Below are positions 9,595 through 21,110 of a stretch of DNA of 64,000 bases, piece by piece. Below the pieces are notes generated by a model. It worked only from the letters and a program-made list of their open reading frames with translations. It ran no database searches and was not told the DNA's origin. A program made the position numbers and the translations under genes. Position 1 is the first letter of the stretch. Every line of letters begins with the position of its first letter. The stretch covers positions 1 through 64,000 of the forward strand of contig OZ024844.1 of assembly GCA_964017145.1 (NCBI GenBank), in the 5' to 3' direction. The DNA comes from Agrocybe praecox. Lineage: Eukaryota > Basidiomycota > Agaricomycetes > Agaricales > Agrocybaceae.

Positions 9595-11878
9595 ATGGTC
9601 AATCCCGGCTCCTTCACTGCGCTGAGGAAAGAATTTCTCGGGAATCAAATGGGGCTCTATGCTGAGGCAGTTGCCAATAATCACCTCGCCGACACCATTG
9701 CTGATATTCAGCGACGGTATTTCAAACGTTTCCCAATAACTCTGGACCATAATATCGAACCGAGTCCTGAATGGCTGGCTCAAGTTGACGATGATGCTCC
9801 AGATGACGAGCTCAAATCACCCGAAGATGGGACTATGGACACCGATAGCTACGTGGCTGCACTTGCCACATACGAGGATCAAGTAAAGTCACTCAAATTT
9901 CGCAAAGAGGTATGCCCGTTACTTTTTATCTTGCTCTACCCTTCATTATTAAAGTTCAATATATAGCAAATTCGTCGCCGACTTCAATACCAGTATCAGA
10001 AATCGAACCAGACACTGCAAAAAGCGGAAATTAATTCGACTGACCCTATGACGGTCCTCATGTCTCAGCTCACTGGCACTTCTTTGAAGAAGCCCCGCCT
10101 CAAGCCAGCATACAATTTCTGGGCTCAGCACAACCGTTCTATTGTCGACCCGATATTTGAACACCGTGTGAAGGAACACTCTATTCCTGTCAAGCAACAC
10201 GCGGCCTTGCGATGTCAAATATACAAGGAACACTTCAACAAGCTTGATGAAGACGAACGTCAACACTGGGAAGATCGAGCCAAAGGGGAGCATAAGGCTG
10301 CCCTTGTCAAATTCGAGGAAAATCACAAGCAGGACTCGCCATCCAACAAGGCTGAGGATCGACAGAGGTACATTTTATGTCAGATTCAATGTTTCAATAT
10401 CCACTATATCTAACGTTATACAGGGCTATACATGGCTTACCAACATTCGTGCAGCCCATTCTGGACCTTGTCGCTGCTCATACAGGATGGAAGGTTACAT
10501 TGATTGCAGGTGGCCCAGAACCTGCCGACCAAGGTAGATTAAACATGGTTAGGTGAGTTTACACCACTTTTGTTTTTTTTTTGTTTTTTTGTAGTTAATT
10601 AGCTCTATAACTAGTATTCACTCAGGCGAAACTCGCGGGAATGTCAAGATGAACTTCGGGAAGTCCGAAAGACGCGCATATAGGGAGTACATACTCCCTA
10701 TCTTTGGTAATTTCTTAAAAAAATGTTACAGTACGTTATTCATATTTATCTACGAATTACTGGTCTTAAACATAATTTCAGCTGTCGAAGAATGCCGCGC
10801 TTCCGTTCTGCCCAGCGGTTACGGCTCTCTTGCTCGAGCCTTGGCGGATGACGATGGCAGTAAATTCACCCTCGATTCTGCCGAGGACGCAAGCACTGTC
10901 AAGATTTTGAATCTCATGAAACCTCGGACAGTATCTGCAGAGTCAAATGCCAGCACATCAACGAGACCTGTAGTTGCTGAGGTACCGACTCCTGTGGCTA
11001 GCAGGGAAAATCTGTCTCCTGTGCCCTCTCCCCCTGTTTCTCGAGCCGCATCCATCAACGAGCTTTCAATGGCTGAGACCGAAGCCATCAATACCTCTCA
11101 ACCATTGTCTGACATTGCATCTCTCAAACGAAACATCGACGAATGTAACGCCGAAGTCGTAGACAACGAATCTCCTACCAAAAAGAAATCAAGACTTTCA
11201 CCCAGCCAAACTAGCATGGTGCACGACAAATCCCCAGATGTGCACTCTCCGCCACCCACTTGTTCACCAACTCGTACAATTTCTCATGACGTGGCTGCTG
11301 CCACAATTCCCTCGCGTTCAACATCGGTTTCCATACCTACCCTGATTCCTTTGATACCAGATGTTTCGTATGTGTCGGCGCCAGCTGGCGCACACACATG
11401 GTTTTCACACGCGTTGGAGGTCTTCCAATCCGAGCCCATGTGTTCTGAATGGTATCATTTACTTGGTGACTGGGCACGCTACCAGGATATCGCATCTAAT
11501 TACCAGGACAAAGGGAAGATCGGCTCCGAAAGACGCCCGGCATGCGTTGCACAATGGATCAAGCATGCGAGGAACTTGAGGCCGGAGATCACAAACCTGC
11601 GCAGCTTTCAGCGGGAGTTTAGAAACTGGTGGATCACACTACAACCTGAATGGAGGGTTCAGCGTAACTCAAGTGAGCTCAGGCGTGATATTGATGGCAA
11701 CCTGGACGTCTTCAAGAGACCGGGTAAGAATGGTTTGTATACTTTGATAGCGGCATTGTGGTTCTGGGGGGTGGCTGCTAAAGGAAAGAATTGCGGAGGC
11801 GGAGAAGTTGGATGGAAAAACGCTTTAGAGGATGTTTCTTGGGTGATAAATATATTGGGTACTGTATCATCTTCGTAA
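9595..11878 (+). CDS. HMG-box-like protein, transposon cargo
   Basis: Five exons (9595-9909, 9967-10367, 10424-10552, 10615-10730, 10782-11878) splice to 685 codons. Residues ~146-225 resemble an HMG box: KKPRLKPAYNFWAQHNR near its start, and a last helix with YKEHFNKLDEDERQHWEDRA. HMG boxes bend or bind DNA in the nucleus. A second conserved-looking block follows (about 245-320: ILDLVAAHTGWKVTLIAGGP, IHSGETRGNVKMNFGKSER). The middle is Ser/Pro-rich with a basic patch (PTKKKSRLSP), and the C-terminus has a Trp-rich folded region (about 530-670: WYHLLGDWARYQD, FRNWWITLQPEW). At exon 4 the acceptor at 10613-10614 keeps the frame, whereas the nearer CAG at 10622-10624 does not. As the last gene before the right inverted end it may assist transposition or chromatin targeting; that is inference. 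Confidence 0.7.
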
Positions 11879-12317
11879 GGGGTGAACTAAATTTTTCGAA
11901 TCAATTGTCAGCGATTTTTGAACAGTTTCTCTCTCATAGTAGTTATTTTATTGCTCATTTAATCTTAGCCCAACTTTGATAGTTCTTTAAACATACTGTA
12001 GCTTTTTTCTTTCTAATTATCATTCATATTCACGTGTGCAATCATAATATTCTCAATGAAGACGAAATCATAACAATGATCTAAATTTAGTGTAGATATG
12101 ATAACATCTGCTATCTTATCAATGTTTGATCATTTATGGGCTGTGCATCCATCAATGACAACATTTGCCGAGCAGTGCCGAGTTACAAATAGCCTGTGGC
12201 TATGTGTATTTTTAAAAATAGGTCGTTTGAGACATGCCACTCATGCCGAACGATGCCGCCATCATAATAATGACTGCCATTGTGAGGCTGCTTCAGTGAT
12301 ATATCAAATCTGGCGAG
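11879..12317. other. right sub-terminal region of the KDZ element, non-coding
   Basis: AT-rich sequence between the last cargo gene and the right inverted end. Short GC-containing motifs such as TGTGCATCCATCA and GCCGAGCAGTGCCGAG (about 12143-12180) recall pieces of the terminal sequence, but I could not align them reliably. Confidence 0.4.
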
Positions 12318-12397
12318 TGGGCCATTTCCGGCCTGGATGCATCAAGTATATTGGGCAACTACCACTTAATGATACATGCAGGTGTCAGTAGCTGGTG
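12318..12397. repeat. right terminal inverted repeat of the KDZ element
   Basis: Its reverse complement matches 225-304. The core 12318-12363 has 39 of 46 identities and the outer 34 bp are more diverged (15 of 34). It ends at GCTGGTG, followed at once by the 7-bp direct repeat. Confidence 0.7.
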
Positions 12398-12404
12398 GAT
12401 TTAA
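12398..12404. repeat. right copy of candidate target-site duplication
   Basis: GATTTAA, identical to 218-224, lies directly outside the right end of the element. Confidence 0.55.
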
Positions 12405-13090
12405 TTGGCCAAAGACAACCAACGGCATAGGCTAGTAGCGCTTGTGCCCAAAGCAAACCACTCAAAGGCCATGCCTTGTGTCGGGGAAGGATTGCAGTTA
12501 ATCGCGAGATAATGCGAGATGCTACCTGACCTTGTGCAGAACCCGCGACAGATAGCAGGTATAAGCTTGGCTGGTTATTGACCGGCCTCGGTGGTCCCTC
12601 TGCCCAAAGCCTTGAACGAACGCTAGCCCTTACTTCGGTTCGGGTAGTTAGTTGCTTTTAGCCGCAACAAACACTTGATTGATGCACGCATCTCGTCGTC
12701 GAGTCTAACATTATCCTAGTAACGCCCTTTGCGTTTAATAAATAAAACCCTAAGTTATTTAATTATATAACAAAAGGACGCACGTAATTGACTGGTTATC
12801 TTTATTGATTATAGCCTTAGCAAACTCCAGTCTGAACATAACAAGTTCGAGTTAAAGAACACTAATCTACCGGTAAAACGCTTACCTAACTCTAACTCTA
12901 ACGTACGTCGATTCCTTAATCGGAAATACAGTAGCTAACTACTTATCGAACGGTTCGGTAGCCTAACCTCTAACCCGAACCTAACCTAAGCATAGGTATA
13001 ATAATAGCGTCGAGTTGGCGCTATACTGCGGATTACATAAGCGCGTAACAAGCGCCCATCATTACGTAACCCCTTACCTTCCGCATTAGG
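12405..13090. other. non-coding sequence before the tandem repeat
   Basis: No reading frame of note. From about 12885 it contains diverged CTAACC-type runs (CTAACTCTAACTCTAAC, CCTAACCTCTAACCCGAACCTAACCTAAG) similar to the telomere-like tracts in the adjoining duplication. It may be the remains of the same repetitive element. Confidence 0.4.
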
Positions 13091-13828
13091 CCACTACGCT
13101 AAGTATTTATATCCATCGATCTACTTTGGTCGTTGTCGCTGGAACTGACAGCTTACTGATACTGCGGCGTTTCGCTGATTGATATCGTGCTTCTGGCCGA
13201 TCTTGGTCAGCGATCCCGCGGGATGTAAGACTTCACAGCTACTAATTGTTATAGAACATCGTAATCAGACTTACCGTTGAGATCGGTAAGCGCGATGGTT
13301 AACAGATCTAACCGATCTAGCTATCGAGAAATATAGGACCTGAAGAGCTATAAAAGCGAAAAGGTCGTGCAGTAGAATTCCCTACTACACCTTTGTCCTT
13401 TCTCACTCAGCACCTTCGTTCGGCCTACGGCCTCACTTCGGCGCTTCGTTCGAACAACCCTAACCCCTAACCCACTACGCTAAGTATTTATATCCATCGA
13501 TCTACTTTGGTCGTTGTCGCTGGAAATGACAGCTTACTGATACTGCGGCGTTTCGCTGATTGATATCGTGCTTCTGGCCGATTATTGGTCAGCGATCCCG
13601 CGGGATGTAAGACTTCACAGCTACTAATTGTTATAGAACATCGTAATCAGACTTACCAATGAGATCGGTAAGCGCGATGGTTAACAGATCTAACCGATCT
13701 AGCTATCGAGAAATATAGGACCTGAAGAGCTATAAAAGCGAAAAGGTCGTGCAGTAGAATTCCCTACTACACCTTCGTTCGGCCTACAGCCTCACTTCGG
13801 CGCTTCGTTCGAACAACCCTAACCCTAC
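13091..13828. repeat. two tandem copies of a ~360-380-bp non-coding unit with telomere-like ends
   Basis: Copy 1 starts at 13091 and copy 2 at 13472, both with CCACTACGCTAAGTATTTAT. They are nearly identical; the main difference is about 22 bp present near the end of copy 1 (about 13392-13414) and absent from copy 2. Each copy has a TATA-like GAGCTATAAAAGCG, two small hairpins (CTTACC/GGTAAG and GGTTA/TAACC) and an end rich in CCCTAA (CCCTAACCCCTAACCC in copy 1). No protein is encoded. It could be paired long terminal repeats without an interior, or a subtelomeric-type satellite. Confidence 0.7.
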
Positions 13829-14528
13829 TGAAATCAGAACAAGGAATGAAAAATAACAAACAATAACTAACAATCAGAATTGGTTTTAACACTCTTGGCT
13901 TCAATGAAGAGATGAGGGTTATTTGCTATGTAGTAATCCAAAAGATCAATTACAACTCAGGGCATTATACAAATAAAAAGGCTGACCTGCCATACTAGAG
14001 TGACAAGCAAAAAATATAATTTTTGTCCAATTTTCATCAAAAAAAAAAAATGATGGTGGTTTGAGTTCAAGAAAGAGTATTACAAATAACGAAGCAATCC
14101 CGTCTTAAATATCATGGACGATATAAGAATTACATAATCCGCTGACAGTGTTCAACCCGAAAATACACCACCAGAATATTTGCCACAATCTCAATGAGAA
14201 ACCCATATTTGTTAGTACAGAATGAGGCTACGTAATATTTTGGTTGATAGGCACATGCACGTATATATGTGGTGAGGGAGCGCAGAGTTAATGGATTAAC
14301 AAAACAGAAGGAAGCCATAGCGTACGTTGAACCCGAATCGACGCAGCCACTGGGAATTGCAAGAGTATCAGCAAGATTATGGAAAGAAGAGGACACAGGT
14401 GATTCGGCGGCTGAAAGCGATGCTGATGTTGATACCGAGGAAGTGGAGTATGTTGCGGATGCAACCGCGCTGCTCGTACGCGACGAAAAGCTGACACCAG
14501 CAAGGGCTGTATCGATGCCCGACAGAGA
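13829..14528. other. AT-rich non-coding stretch
   Basis: Contains poly-A tracts (for example about 14039-14050) and no supported gene. Short reading frames on both strands at 14269-14560 overlap each other, and neither is convincing. Confidence 0.35.
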
Positions 14529-15115
14529 TCACGAATTGGAACAGGAGGGTGAATGTAAATGAGTGACGTGGACGACAAGGATGAATGGAGTTGCAGGATC
14601 GGTTATTTCCAAACCCGCACCCGCACCCACAATAGGCGACGCAGACGACAACGACAGCCCACATCCGTCCAGTCCAGACCTCATCCCAACCGACGATCCT
14701 CTTCCTCTTCCAGTACCACCATTTTCACCAGCGGCACCGCTTTTCACCAAGAAAACCACCCACAAACCCACAAGAAAGGCCGCATTAACCTTCGGTAACG
14801 GCTCTGGGTCTCTTTCCATCATCTCATTGAAGTTCCAGGACCCATAACCATCGTAACGTCTCATCCATGATCGTCTTGGAATGGGCGGTGCAAAAGAAGC
14901 ACGTCGATGGTCATATAAACTTTGAAGAGTGATGTTGATGTTCGACGTTGAGCCGTCGGTGCTGTTGACATGATTATAGAAGAAAGTTGACATGACGGGA
15001 ATGAGGCTGCAGGGCGAACGAAGGTTGACGTTCGATGCATTGGGTTGATGCAGGTCGTCGTCCTGGATGGGGGGCAAGAACAGTGAAAAATGGAAGTCGG
15101 TGTTCTGTCCGTTAG
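14529..15115 (-). CDS. possible membrane-protein exon, gene structure unsolved
   Basis: An open frame of about 195 codons reads without an ATG at its 5' end, so it would be an internal or terminal exon behind an acceptor near 15116. It has a polar, N-glycosylation-like part (NASNVNL, NHVNSTDGSTSNINIT), a basic part (PRRSWMRRYDGYG), one strongly hydrophobic segment (VNAAFLVGLWVVFLV) and a glycine-rich part after it. That order suits a single-pass membrane protein. I could not join it to convincing upstream exons (15131-15609 gives only weak candidates). It may belong to the decayed low-complexity locus that follows. Confidence 0.25.
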
Positions 15116-16141
15116 GCTGGTGAGGACTATCTAATATTGAGGGTGCCTAAGGTTCCCTTGATTCTCGTCCACTGACGATAACACAGGAACTGTGTAATGG
15201 GTGAAGGAAAGGTTAGTAAACTGTTCTTTGTGATGGTTAAGATTAGTCAACGAACCAAAGGGGAGTATCGAGATTAATGTGATTCGGCGATTCAGCCCGG
15301 GATTGCCCTGGACATTGGTGAACACAAACCGAAGAGGAACGGACGACGACCGAGGCTAATACCATGCGCGGTCATGGTACGGATTCTGAGGTCCACATGT
15401 GCTAGAATGCACAGTTCGCGCAAATCGTTTCTTTTGTGGGATATGAAGGGATAAGGGGGGTATGCTCTTGGGTGGCTGGTAAGTGTAGCTTGAGACGTCG
15501 AGCAATAACTCTCTATTGAACGGGGAGGAGGTAAAACCCGTGAGTCGGTTTTCGCGATCCCAATTGCCTCCATCGCCGGAGAAAATAAGGGTGGTAAGGA
15601 AGGGAGCATATTTCTGTCTTTGTCATGCTCGTCGTTACGATGTCAGCATCGATGCTCATGACAATATCAATCCTTGTTTCGTCCTTGGAAGGATTTCTTC
15701 TGAGGATATGTATTTCAGTTAAACAAAGTAAAAACTAGTCGTGAAGAACAGACATACCTTGTTATTAATCCTCGTCAAATATTTCGCCCTGGGCTTCGAT
15801 GCATCTAAAATCCTCAACTCCGATCTGCTTCGATATCTTCCAAGGGCTCTGTTGGCGACTTTTCAAACAGGTGCATCGAGGTTGGGTTGGTATTGAGAAA
15901 TAGACCCTTCAAGGAATAGGAGCATTGGAGATAGGTAGAACAACTTCATCAGCCGTCTCATTGTCACTGAGGTGACACAAAGGTCCAATGTTCAATGTTC
16001 AAACAAACGATCATGCATGCATGACAGAAAGCATATCAGACTTCGTTCCCATGACCCTCGACGCGGGGTTTCACTGCCTTCCGCAAGGGTTTCGATAATT
16101 TGGTGTCGCTTTCACTCTGGCCGACCCGCTACCGACCTATC

Positions 16142-17690
16142 CTGCGATAGGCCCAGGACCACGGTTCGCAGCTGAGGTGACTGCTGCAAGCACAGCTGCT
16201 GAATTCAGATTCGGGTTGTTGTTCGATGCGCCAGAGAAGATGTTGAACCAGCTCGTTTCAGGAGGTTCGGGACCTAGGAAGTGAAAGGAGATGAAAGTTG
16301 AATTAGTTTTAGTTCTAGTTGATTCTTTGTTAAGAATATATAAAATAGAAATCGAACGTTACGAGGCGAACGAGACAGGCGTTTTGAAAACATAGGAAAA
16401 TGAAAAGGAAGGAAGAGAGGGAATGTGTACGAAAAGCAAGTTCGTTGAGAAGAAAAATCATAGCGGGAAAACGACAAAGACGAATGATATATATATAAAC
16501 CAAAAAGAAAAGAAAAAAACACATACCATGACCACCTCTTCTCGAATCGCTATGCCCATGCGGCGGCGGCGACACAGTCGTCTTATGGAAGTGCGAATGT
16601 CCATGAGAAGGCCACTCCAACCCGGCTCCTCCTCCAGGCCCTCCAATCCTCGATCCACCACCCGCAGAAGCAGAAGCAGCAGCATATGCCTCGGACTGCG
16701 TACTCCTCTCACCTGCCTCCAACAACACCACAAACATGTCCGTCCCTGCTCTCTCTCCTGCCTGATGCCTCTGCTTTCGCTGCATCACGTCTGGCAGTGG
16801 TGGTGCCGAGGCGTAGGATGGTACGGCGGATGTGCTGCACGCATCAAGTACGGGTCATACGCAGGCCCATCCTCGTACCTGCCGCCCGGACTCGTCCAGA
16901 TCCATAAGCCCCCCCCCCCCGGATCCGCTATGGGGTACGGGTATATGTGGTGGGTTGTATCCCTGGACAACACGTTCGGTGGTCCGTATGGGTCGTGATG
17001 CGCATGATGGGATGGAGGGAGGGAGATAAAACTTGGTGGTGGCGACGTCTGCCCACCAACTGGGAATATTGGGATGCAGTTTGGGTTACGCTGGCCATAT
17101 GGACAACACCACCACCACCGTGCATGGCGTCGGGACTATACGGCGGGTGCGAATGGGCGTCGCCGCCAGAGGACGTGCTGAGCGGGGGCATATTGTGTGC
17201 ATGCGTCATCGATTGTTTGGGAAGGTAAAGCTCCGGAGGAGGTCCTTGAGATTTCTTGAGAAGCCATGTCGTGCACTCCAGTGCGCCTTCCGGGATCCAT
17301 ACTATCCAATGCACTCCGTTGCCACCTTGACGAGAGAGGAAGAGGTGGAAGCATTGTTGGTGTCGTCGCGGAGGCTCGAGCCTCTATCGTTCGAGATGTG
17401 CAGATGGGACAAGTGGCCTGGTCCACCAGCGCGACCCCTGCTGCCATTCCGACAAGAGCCAGGTGGAAGACAATCGGCCTACAGGCGTTGAATTTAGTAA
17501 AGAAATATGAATGATAAAATAAAATAAAACACGTACGTCTCCCTGTTCCAAATCACTCGCCTATGTCGTGTTGGCCATAGACTTCTTTCTCCTCGAAGAT
17601 CTCGTCAACGACGGCAACAGGGGCACATTTCCATCGTCATCAATATCCACATCATCATTTCCGTCCCCATTTTCGGTAAACTTGACTGTC
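16142..17690 (-). pseudogene. decayed low-complexity gene, copy A
   Basis: Minus-strand segments that correspond, in the same order, to segments of copy B at 19.7-21.1 kb: an acidic/basic stretch (DGNDDVDIDDDGN, SSRRKKS; 17570-17660), SRTIEA with TTPTMLP (about 17340-17400), AHNMPP with a histidine/glycine-rich run DAMHGGGG (about 17100-17200), a Ser/Gly/His-rich block ending SHFHKTTVSPPPHGHSD (16530-16750), and ETSWFNIFSG followed by ANRGPGPIAG (16142-16265). The segments between 16.5 and 17.3 kb lie in three different frames without clear introns, so I read this as a broken gene. Family unknown. A bad assembly or unusual exon structure is an alternative. Confidence 0.4.
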
Positions 17691-19724
17691 TAATGGTGCG
17701 CAAGCTAGTCCTTGACAACCTGCACGACGGCGCGCTATAGCGGTTTATTGACATCTTTTGATGTGTTGCAAGATCTGACTCGAGGTCAAGGGTTCGGTGT
17801 TCATCTGGATAGACGAGCGAGAAGGATGGGAGATGATTGAGCGTGATTGAGCGTGAGCATGAGTTGAGCGATGTTTAAGCATGAGCGATGTATAGATGAG
17901 CGGGATGGAGCGCATGAGCGAAAGCTGCTGACGGTAGCAGTGAGAGTCACGACCAGGTTGGTCCGGTCATCAAGCGAAATTCAATCGGACCTTGAAAGAG
18001 GCATCACCATCTGTCGGCATGTACTAGAGTACACTTATTTTGCGTATGGATTCGTTGGAGGTACAGGTGAATATTAATGGAGACGTTGCGTTAGTCGACG
18101 TTTCCCCACATTTCCCTCAGAATCTGGTGAATCGGCTTCACCTTCCTGAACAATTTTCTTATTAAGGACATTCGCAGTAGTGGAGGTGCTCATGTTTGAG
18201 GTAAGGAAGTCGAATTTGAAGATATAAACGTATAGAAATGAACTCGAACTGGGCCAGCTCTTCGCGTTATATATTTTCCTGAGGAAGCTCCTTGCGTAAC
18301 TTTCATGGGCAGGCTTCTAGCTGAAGTGCACACCCACTTATCTATATCTGTGATTTTCCGCACTGAATCTTGTCATTGGATCGACGCTGTAAAACTGCTT
18401 CTCCATTGTTGTCCTCGCGTTTCAGCATATCCACTTACGAAGCTTATACTTCTTGTCACTCAGAGCTCGCGAAATGAACACCGAAAATGTCACAATGATA
18501 TCGACCCCTGCGGAGAGGCCGAGTACGACATAAAACAACTGAGGATAGGATAGATGGGTAACGTATTAGCAGAACTTACGCGGAACTGGGCATGAACAAT
18601 GGTGTAGCTGTTAAGCATGAATTGAGCATGAACCTCATTAATCACCCAGTCAACGTATTTTCGAACGTTCGACCATTTGAAACATACATCTCACTTATAG
18701 AGGGCGGAAAGGTGTACTACTCATATAAGTATGATCTCCAAAGGAGATTGGGCGCGTGCTTATACCAAACGAATCTTGCTAACTGCTGAATAATTTCAAT
18801 AACATGTTGTGTTCCGTTAAATCCAGGACTCATGCAAATGGATCGCTCTAGGAATCAAACTCTATCTCCAGTACGAGTGCGACGATGAAATAAGAATTTT
18901 ACTCGCGTGCGTGTATATTAGTAACTAAGAGGGTATTCAATCGGTGAATGCATATGGATGGCGATGATTTCGGAGGCTTCGAGTTGACTTCGAGGCGTTC
19001 TTTCAGACTGATTTTAAAAATAGGGCTGCACATGGCGAAAGGTAAGCAAATTGGTCCTATGATATCCATTAAATGATTGGGGTATAAAGACTAGTCGAAG
19101 TGTGTGTGAGTACGGTCGTGCGTTATGCATTGCATAGTACTCGGCTGTCATAATATGTGATTACAAACAAAACCATGAGGTAAGGTACGGCTAAGGCAAG
19201 GGGATAGGGCTTTCTAGATGTGTGGGGTGGGATGGGATCATTGGGATGGGATGAGAAAGCGTCTGGAATACGAGGTAGAACTATGGTGACTTCAAGACGA
19301 GACAACGACAAAATAAGGCTACAAGGTTTGGATAAAGAATATATGAGACGAGACAAACGAACAGGAGAGCCGGATGAGGACGATGCGGTTGTGAATGGGA
19401 CGCTGCTCAATGGGGACGACGACAATAGAGAAGAGCTTCTTACGCTGGTGAGAGGTCGAGCGGGGTGGCTGGGTCGACTACCGTGGACGAAACTGATGAC
19501 GCGTTGCTCGTCGTGCGCGATTCGTGACGCTGTTTCCTTGCTGCTGAGATAGCACCGTCTTCGGCGTAGTTGACACTGCTGGCATTGACCCATTCGATTC
19601 CTACTCGTCGTTGTGATAGTGGTTGCAGATTGGTTGCGGAAGTCATAACTCTTCGCCCTGCCGAACTGTGCAGCCCTTCAACGCAACTTCCTTCAAAGTC
19701 TTCCCCGACGAAGTTTCTTTACGA
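17691..19724. other. gap between the two decayed copies
   Basis: No convincing gene. A GAGCGTGA/GAGCATGA-type simple repeat spans about 17835-17925. Short open frames at 19123-19593 occur on both strands over the same bases and are low-complexity. Confidence 0.4.
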
Positions 19725-21110
19725 GCTCAGAGTTGATAGTCGACTCTCCATTGTTATTTGCACCCGCTCTTCGTTCCCAAAAATTGCACTCGTCGAATTA
19801 CCACCGCCGCCGCCGCCGCCGTTAGCTATACCCGGCCTCGATCCACTCGTCACCGAACCATAACGAATTGATCCTGCGATGGAACCAGGACCGTGGGTCC
19901 CAGCTGATGCTGCTGGGGCTGCTAGCACACCTACTGGATTCGGTTTCGCGTTCGGAATGTAAATTTCAAACCAACTCGTTTCGAGGGCACGTTCGGGACC
20001 TGGAAGAAAGGAAATACGTATTAGTTTTCGTATAAAAAAATGAGTTCCATAAATGATAAAGAGTCATCGATCATCGGTCATCAGGGCGGGGGAAGGAAGT
20101 CTGTCGAGAGATAAAAATCATCGCGAGAAAGACAAAGCAAAATCAAGAAAAAAAAACCAAGAAAAATCAAGAAAAAAGAAAGAAACATACCGTGTCCACT
20201 CTTCCCGAATCCTTATATCCATACGGCGGCGACGACAATGCGGTCGTCTTATGCGACTGCGACTTCTCACGCAAACGTAACTCCAACCCTCCTCCTCCTC
20301 CAGCAGCACCAAGCCCTGAAATCCTCAACGCACCACCCGCAGAAGCTGCCGCTTCCGTCCGACTGCCTATTCCTCTCATCTGCCTCCCGAAATGCTGAAA
20401 ATATATCCAGTATTCCTCCTCTAAGCACCTCCTGACTGCATCTGCTCTCTCCTGATCACCGCGAGCGTGAAGATCGTGGCGGAGGCGTAGGTCAGGCCGC
20501 AGAAAGGCAGATGCCCCGCACGTTCGCGTACAGGTCGTATGGAGGCCCACTACGGTCGTACCTGCCCCCTAGTCCATTTGTCCGGACTCATACACCCAGC
20601 AAGCCACAGTTCGCCGTACGTAGGCTGTAGCTCCTAGAAGTTATGCTTAGTGCAATTCGGGGTTATGTTGCCCATACGCTCCGGCAGGAGTACCACCACC
20701 GCCATCGTGCATGGCATCAGGGGTGTAAGGCGAATGGAAATGTAATAGGCGGGGGCATATTATGAGCATGCTTCATCTGCCTGTTGCCGCGATTGTTCGG
20801 GAAAATCAAGCCCCCTAGGCGGTCCTTAAGAATCCATAATATCGCGCACACCCTCGCAAGCCAACGAGTCAGAGGTGGACACTCTCTGGTGCGCTTGCAT
20901 GGCACCATACTGATTGAAGGCGTTTTTGGTGTTGTCAGGGAGGGTGCCTCTATCGTTCGAGATAGGATGGAAAGCCGACTGGGCATTGTGGAAATCTATT
21001 GGTGAGGGTGGTAATGATCCAATAAAAATAAAATACGTACCCCCCCGTCGCAAATCACTCAGCCAAGTTATATTTTCCCGATGTTTTTCTTCCGCCCGAG
21101 CAAGACTTGA
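19725..21110 (-). pseudogene. decayed low-complexity gene, copy B
   Basis: Related to copy A, same strand and same order of segments: SRTIEAPSLTTPKTPS (about 20915-20965), KHAHNMPP (about 20750-20775), a glycine-rich part (about 20695-20715), EAAASAGGALRISGLGAAGG to SHKTTALSSPPYGYKDSG (20190-20390), then after an apparent intron ETSWFEIYIPNAKPN, GTHGPGSIAGSIRYGS and a run of seven or eight glycines (19725-20000). Frames change between segments as in copy A. The last segment (from about 20000 down) is better preserved than in copy A, which hits a stop right after GPIAG. Function unknown. Confidence 0.4.

Larger units (their letters stand above)
225..12397. mobile_element. composite KDZ-type DNA transposon carrying a TET/JBP gene and two further genes
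   Basis: A block of about 12.2 kb is bounded by inverted ends and a 7-bp direct repeat. Seen: positions 259-304 match the reverse complement of 12318-12363 at 39 of 46 sites without a gap. The outer 34 bp on each side are equal in length but only weakly alike (15 of 34). GATTTAA occurs directly outside at 218-224 and 12398-12404. Inside are four spliced, unbroken genes in two divergent pairs: KDZ transposase (-), TET/JBP dioxygenase (+), small basic protein (-) and HMG-box-like protein (+). Known: KDZ (Kyakuja-Dileera-Zisupton) elements use an RNase H-fold transposase, fish Zisupton makes 8-bp target duplications, and fungal KDZ genes are often linked to TET/JBP genes. Inferred: the whole block moved as one unit. 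The exact termini may be off by one or two bases. Confidence 0.72.

Noticed and set aside
16423..16998. Plus-strand frame of 191 codons
   Set aside because: Opposite to the minus-strand segments shared with copy B, low complexity, and with no matching frame in copy B.
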